Shown here: piece by piece, positions 62,118-64,000 of the stretch | Layout: each line of letters opens with the position of its first letter | Position numbering within the stretch: position 1 is the first letter of the stretch | NCBI GenBank assembly: GCA_052034585.1 | Contig: JBPOIJ010000039.1 | Location: 1 to 64,000, forward strand | From: Xiheimicrobium sp052034585 | Lineage (GTDB): Bacteria; Myxococcota; Myxococcia; Myxococcales; Myxococcaceae | Direction: 5' to 3' | DNA length: 64,000 nucleotides | The notes under the pieces: model-generated | What the model was told of the DNA's origin: nothing | The model's input: the letters and a program-made list of their open reading frames with translations, nothing else | Database searches by the model: none | Made by a program: the position numbers and the translations under genes

Positions 62118-62888
62118 GTGAGGCTGCTCCTCGCCGTCGCCCTCGTCCTCTCCACCACCACGTGGGCCGATCGACCGTTCCCCTGGACGTGGGCGTCGTC
62201 GACCCAACCGACCCACACCAACGACGTCGAGCTGTGGATCTCCTCGCGGCACGCACGCCTCACCCCATTCGACTCGCTCGAGCTGCGCGGCTTCGTCTCC
62301 CTCGCGCCAGTGAAGCGCGTCGACGTTCACCTGGGGCTCGAGACCGAGCTCGCCGTGCGCCGCTTCGAGGACAAGACGCTCGACGGGCGGGTCTCCGCCA
62401 TCGCCCGCTATCGCTTCTTCGACGCCACCGAGGTGCTCGGCTTCGCCTTGATGGCCCGCGCAGCGTTCGGCGCGCAGAGCGCGGTGATGGAAGGCCGCGT
62501 CGTGCTCGACCGCGTCCTCGGCGACGTGCTCCTCGCGCTCAACTCTTCCTTCGAGCGCACCGTCTTCTGGGACCGCCGCGACGCCATCGAGACCCGCCTC
62601 GAGCACAGCTTCGGCACCCGCCTCGCCGTCACCCCCGACGTGAGCGCCGGCTTCGAGCTGCGCGCTCGCCAGGCGCTGAAGAGCGGCGAGTACCAGGGCA
62701 CCGCCTTCCATTTCGGCCCCACCCTCACCATCTCCACCAAGCTCGCCTGGTTCTCCCTCGGCGTCGTCGTGCAGGTCGCCTCCCACAAGGCCGAGGGCGA
62801 CAAGGGCAATGGAGAGCGCCTCATCTTCCGCGACGACGAGCGCTTCGGGCTGCGGCTCGTGGTGGGCACGCCAGCGCCGCCTCGGTGA
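62118..62888 (+). CDS. Probable outer-membrane or exported beta protein
   Basis: A GTG at 62118 starts a 256-residue product with signal MRLLLAVALVLSTTTWADR. The rest has many alternating strands (VHLGLETELAVRRFED, VSAIARYRFFDATEVLGFAL, LTISTKLAWFSLGVVVQ) suggestive of a small beta-barrel. It does not end in Phe but in PAPPR, which would be unusual for a barrel. No family is recognised. The gene follows the TPR gene by 51 bases and precedes a lipid-free exported protein by 25 bases, so the three may form one transcript. Confidence 0.6.
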   Translation: MRLLLAVALVLSTTTWADRPFPWTWASSTQPTHTNDVELWISSRHARLTPFDSLELRGFVSLAPVKRVDVHLGLETELAVRRFEDKTLDGRVSAIARYRFFDATEVLGFALMARAAFGAQSAVMEGRVVLDRVLGDVLLALNSSFERTVFWDRRDAIETRLEHSFGTRLAVTPDVSAGFELRARQALKSGEYQGTAFHFGPTLTISTKLAWFSLGVVVQVASHKAEGDKGNGERLIFRDDERFGLRLVVGTPAPPR

Positions 62889-62913
62889 GGTTCGAGACGA
62901 AGACGGAGGACGA

Positions 62914-63714
62914 ATGCCGAGCTCGACACGATGGCTGTTCTCGCTGACGGTGGCTGCGGCGCTGCAGACCCGGGCCGCGATGCCTCCCGACCTCGACGTG
63001 CCCATCGCCTGGACGAAAGACAGCTCCGCCTTCGTCACCCAGGTCAACGACGTGTGGACGATCATCGACGCTCGCACCGGGGCCCGAAGCACCATCAAGG
63101 GCCTCGAGCCCTTCACCCGCTGGGCAGCGGCGCACCCGCTGACTCGCTCGCCTGACGACGGGTTCACCTCCGAGTCGGAGAGCGACCGAGCCACCTCCGC
63201 CGATGGCAGCACGACGATCGAGTGCCCTGGCGCGAGCTTCAAGACGGTCTGGTTCTCTGACAAGCCCTTCTCCTGCTCCGCCAAACGCGACGGGGTGTCG
63301 GTCGCGCTGAAGCCTCGAAACGCCCGCGGCCGCCTCGCCCAGTTCTGGGCTCCGAATGGGCGGCGCGTCGTCATGTTCCTCCGCGACGAGCGGTGCACGC
63401 CCAGCATGGGCGACTTCGCGTGCGAGTACGTCAACGAGTTCGTCGTCGACCGCACCGTCGGGCCACGGCTTCACCTCGCGGTGTACGGCCAGGCCGACGA
63501 CGCAGTGAAGAAGGCCGTCGAGGCGCTCGAGCGCGCTGGCTTCGCGCCCACCCAGCTCACCCCGGCCCAGAAGGAGCGGCGGGCCACCGTCGTCTATGCC
63601 GCAAAGGGCGCCGAGGCCGAGGCGAAGCGGGTCGCGAGCGTGCTCGCAGGCGCGACCATCGAGCCGCTCACCTGGAAGACCGACGCCGAGCTCGTCGTCG
63701 CGCTGGGGAAGTGA
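62914..63714 (+). CDS. Exported protein with LytR_C-like C-terminal domain
   Basis: The ATG at 62914 follows a strong ribosome site (GGAGGACGA). The 266-residue product has a signal peptide (MPSSTRWLFSLTVAAALQTRA). Residues about 25-170 are of unknown fold with four Cys (ECPGASFKTVWFSDKPFSC, and CTPSMGDFAC). The C-terminal 90 residues (LHLAVYGQADDAVKKAVEAL, then ATVVYAAKGAEAEAKRVASV, and ELVVALG) resemble the LytR_C domain found at the end of LytR-CpsA-Psr envelope proteins. This domain is here without the catalytic part. A cell-envelope role is inferred. Confidence 0.65.
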   Translation: MPSSTRWLFSLTVAAALQTRAAMPPDLDVPIAWTKDSSAFVTQVNDVWTIIDARTGARSTIKGLEPFTRWAAAHPLTRSPDDGFTSESESDRATSADGSTTIECPGASFKTVWFSDKPFSCSAKRDGVSVALKPRNARGRLAQFWAPNGRRVVMFLRDERCTPSMGDFACEYVNEFVVDRTVGPRLHLAVYGQADDAVKKAVEALERAGFAPTQLTPAQKERRATVVYAAKGAEAEAKRVASVLAGATIEPLTWKTDAELVVALGK

Positions 63715-63819
63715 ACGCGAAGCCCAGTCGACTCCGGCGCAGGGGCGACCTTCGCTCCCATGGCCGCCCGTCGCGCCAACGCGGCTGACAGCGGCTGGAG
63801 CGCCGCCTTCTCCTTCAAT

Positions 63820-63835
63820 GTCCCCTCGAGGGGAC
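63820..63835. promoter_or_regulatory. Perfect 16-bp palindrome GTCCCCTCGAGGGGAC
   Basis: The palindrome lies in the 194-base gap ahead of the partial lipoprotein gene, 73 bases before its ATG, where an operator would be expected. Several perfect 16-base palindromes are expected by chance in 64 kb of GC-rich DNA, so the case rests on its position only. Confidence 0.3.
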
Positions 63836-63908
63836 GTGGGCAACGCCGTCGCCTCCTCGCACCGCGTGACGCTCGGCGCTTGGCACGCGACGTGCGGAGA
63901 GCCCGACC

Positions 63909-64000
63909 ATGCGCCTCCTCTCTCTCTCGACGATGCTCGTCCTCGGCGGGTGCCAGGGCGTCTCCGTCGTCTCGTCATCGGGGCACGACGCCTCGACGTC
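63909..64000 (+). CDS. Start of a lipoprotein gene, truncated by window edge
   Basis: An ATG at 63909 opens a frame to the end of the window. The first residues, MRLLSLSTMLVLGGCQGVS, are a classical lipoprotein signal with lipobox LGGC. Only 30 codons are visible, so no function can be given. A strong Shine-Dalgarno sequence is not seen; AGAG lies close to the start. Confidence 0.6.
   Translation, partial: MRLLSLSTMLVLGGCQGVSVVSSSGHDAST

Noticed and set aside
63881..63895. Possible sigma-54 promoter (TGGCAC-N5-GTGC)
   Set aside because: It has the GG-N10-GC spacing but a mismatch in the -12 box, and would place the transcription start only a few bases before the lipoprotein ATG, leaving no ribosome site.

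Overview
The window is high-GC DNA that reads as the chromosome of a myxobacterium (phylum Myxococcota). The signs are three eukaryote-like Ser/Thr kinases in 64 kb, many secreted lipoproteins with Asp-Ala-Gly or Gly-Ser-Ala linkers, a metallopeptidase ending in a MYXO-CTERM-like tail, a PilZ/coiled-coil protein, and strong GC bias at third codon positions. The genus cannot be named from what is visible. No rRNA, tRNA, CRISPR array, insertion sequence or prophage was recognised. Genes are densely packed, with many ATGA or TGATG start/stop overlaps, and most convergent pairs end 3-5 bases apart.

Layout. 1-5334: a partial envelope protein, a membrane Fe-S oxidoreductase resembling ETF:menaquinone oxidoreductases, and a Ser/Thr kinase with TPR-like tail. 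5338-16355 (minus): a GH44 glycosidase, then a four-gene coupled operon read 16355 to 7533. That operon encodes a mosaic surface lipoprotein with a Gly-rich C-terminal domain, a large lipoprotein with a C-type-lectin-like domain, a HEAT-repeat exported protein and a small exported protein. 16529-26590: amidase, asparagine-synthase-like protein, PilZ protein, kinase with TPR tail, a protein made of nine six-cysteine knottin-like modules, a membrane protein and a DUF4846 protein. 26595-27440: a short-chain dehydrogenase.

27504-39799 is the most striking region. A nine-gene minus-strand operon runs NHL lipoprotein, outer-membrane beta-barrel, second NHL lipoprotein, then six c-type cytochromes with 12, 4, 11, 8, 2 and 4 haem motifs (39 CXXCH plus 2 CX3CH). 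A monohaem cytochrome c is divergent from it, followed by a duplicated NrfJ-like periplasmic protein. The composition matches porin-cytochrome conduits that carry electrons across the outer membrane in metal-respiring bacteria. I infer an extracellular electron transfer (or extracellular electron uptake) system. Within it, twelve 21-bp tandem repeats occupy the end of the second NHL gene, possibly with a frameshift.

39961-64000: DUF4419 protein, tail-anchored kinase, M36-like metallopeptidase, small membrane protein, AI-2E-type exporter, a GGAS-linker lipoprotein, DUF4132 protein, a vWA lipoprotein with Cys-rich modules, YebC/PmpR regulator, a small lipoprotein, an isolated atpH (ATP synthase delta), TetR regulator, ExbD-like protein, an Hsp70 homologue, an RpoH-like sigma factor, a TPR protein, a putative outer-membrane protein, a protein with a LytR_C-like end, and the first codons of another lipoprotein.

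Functions are assigned by reading motifs by eye. No database search was run.
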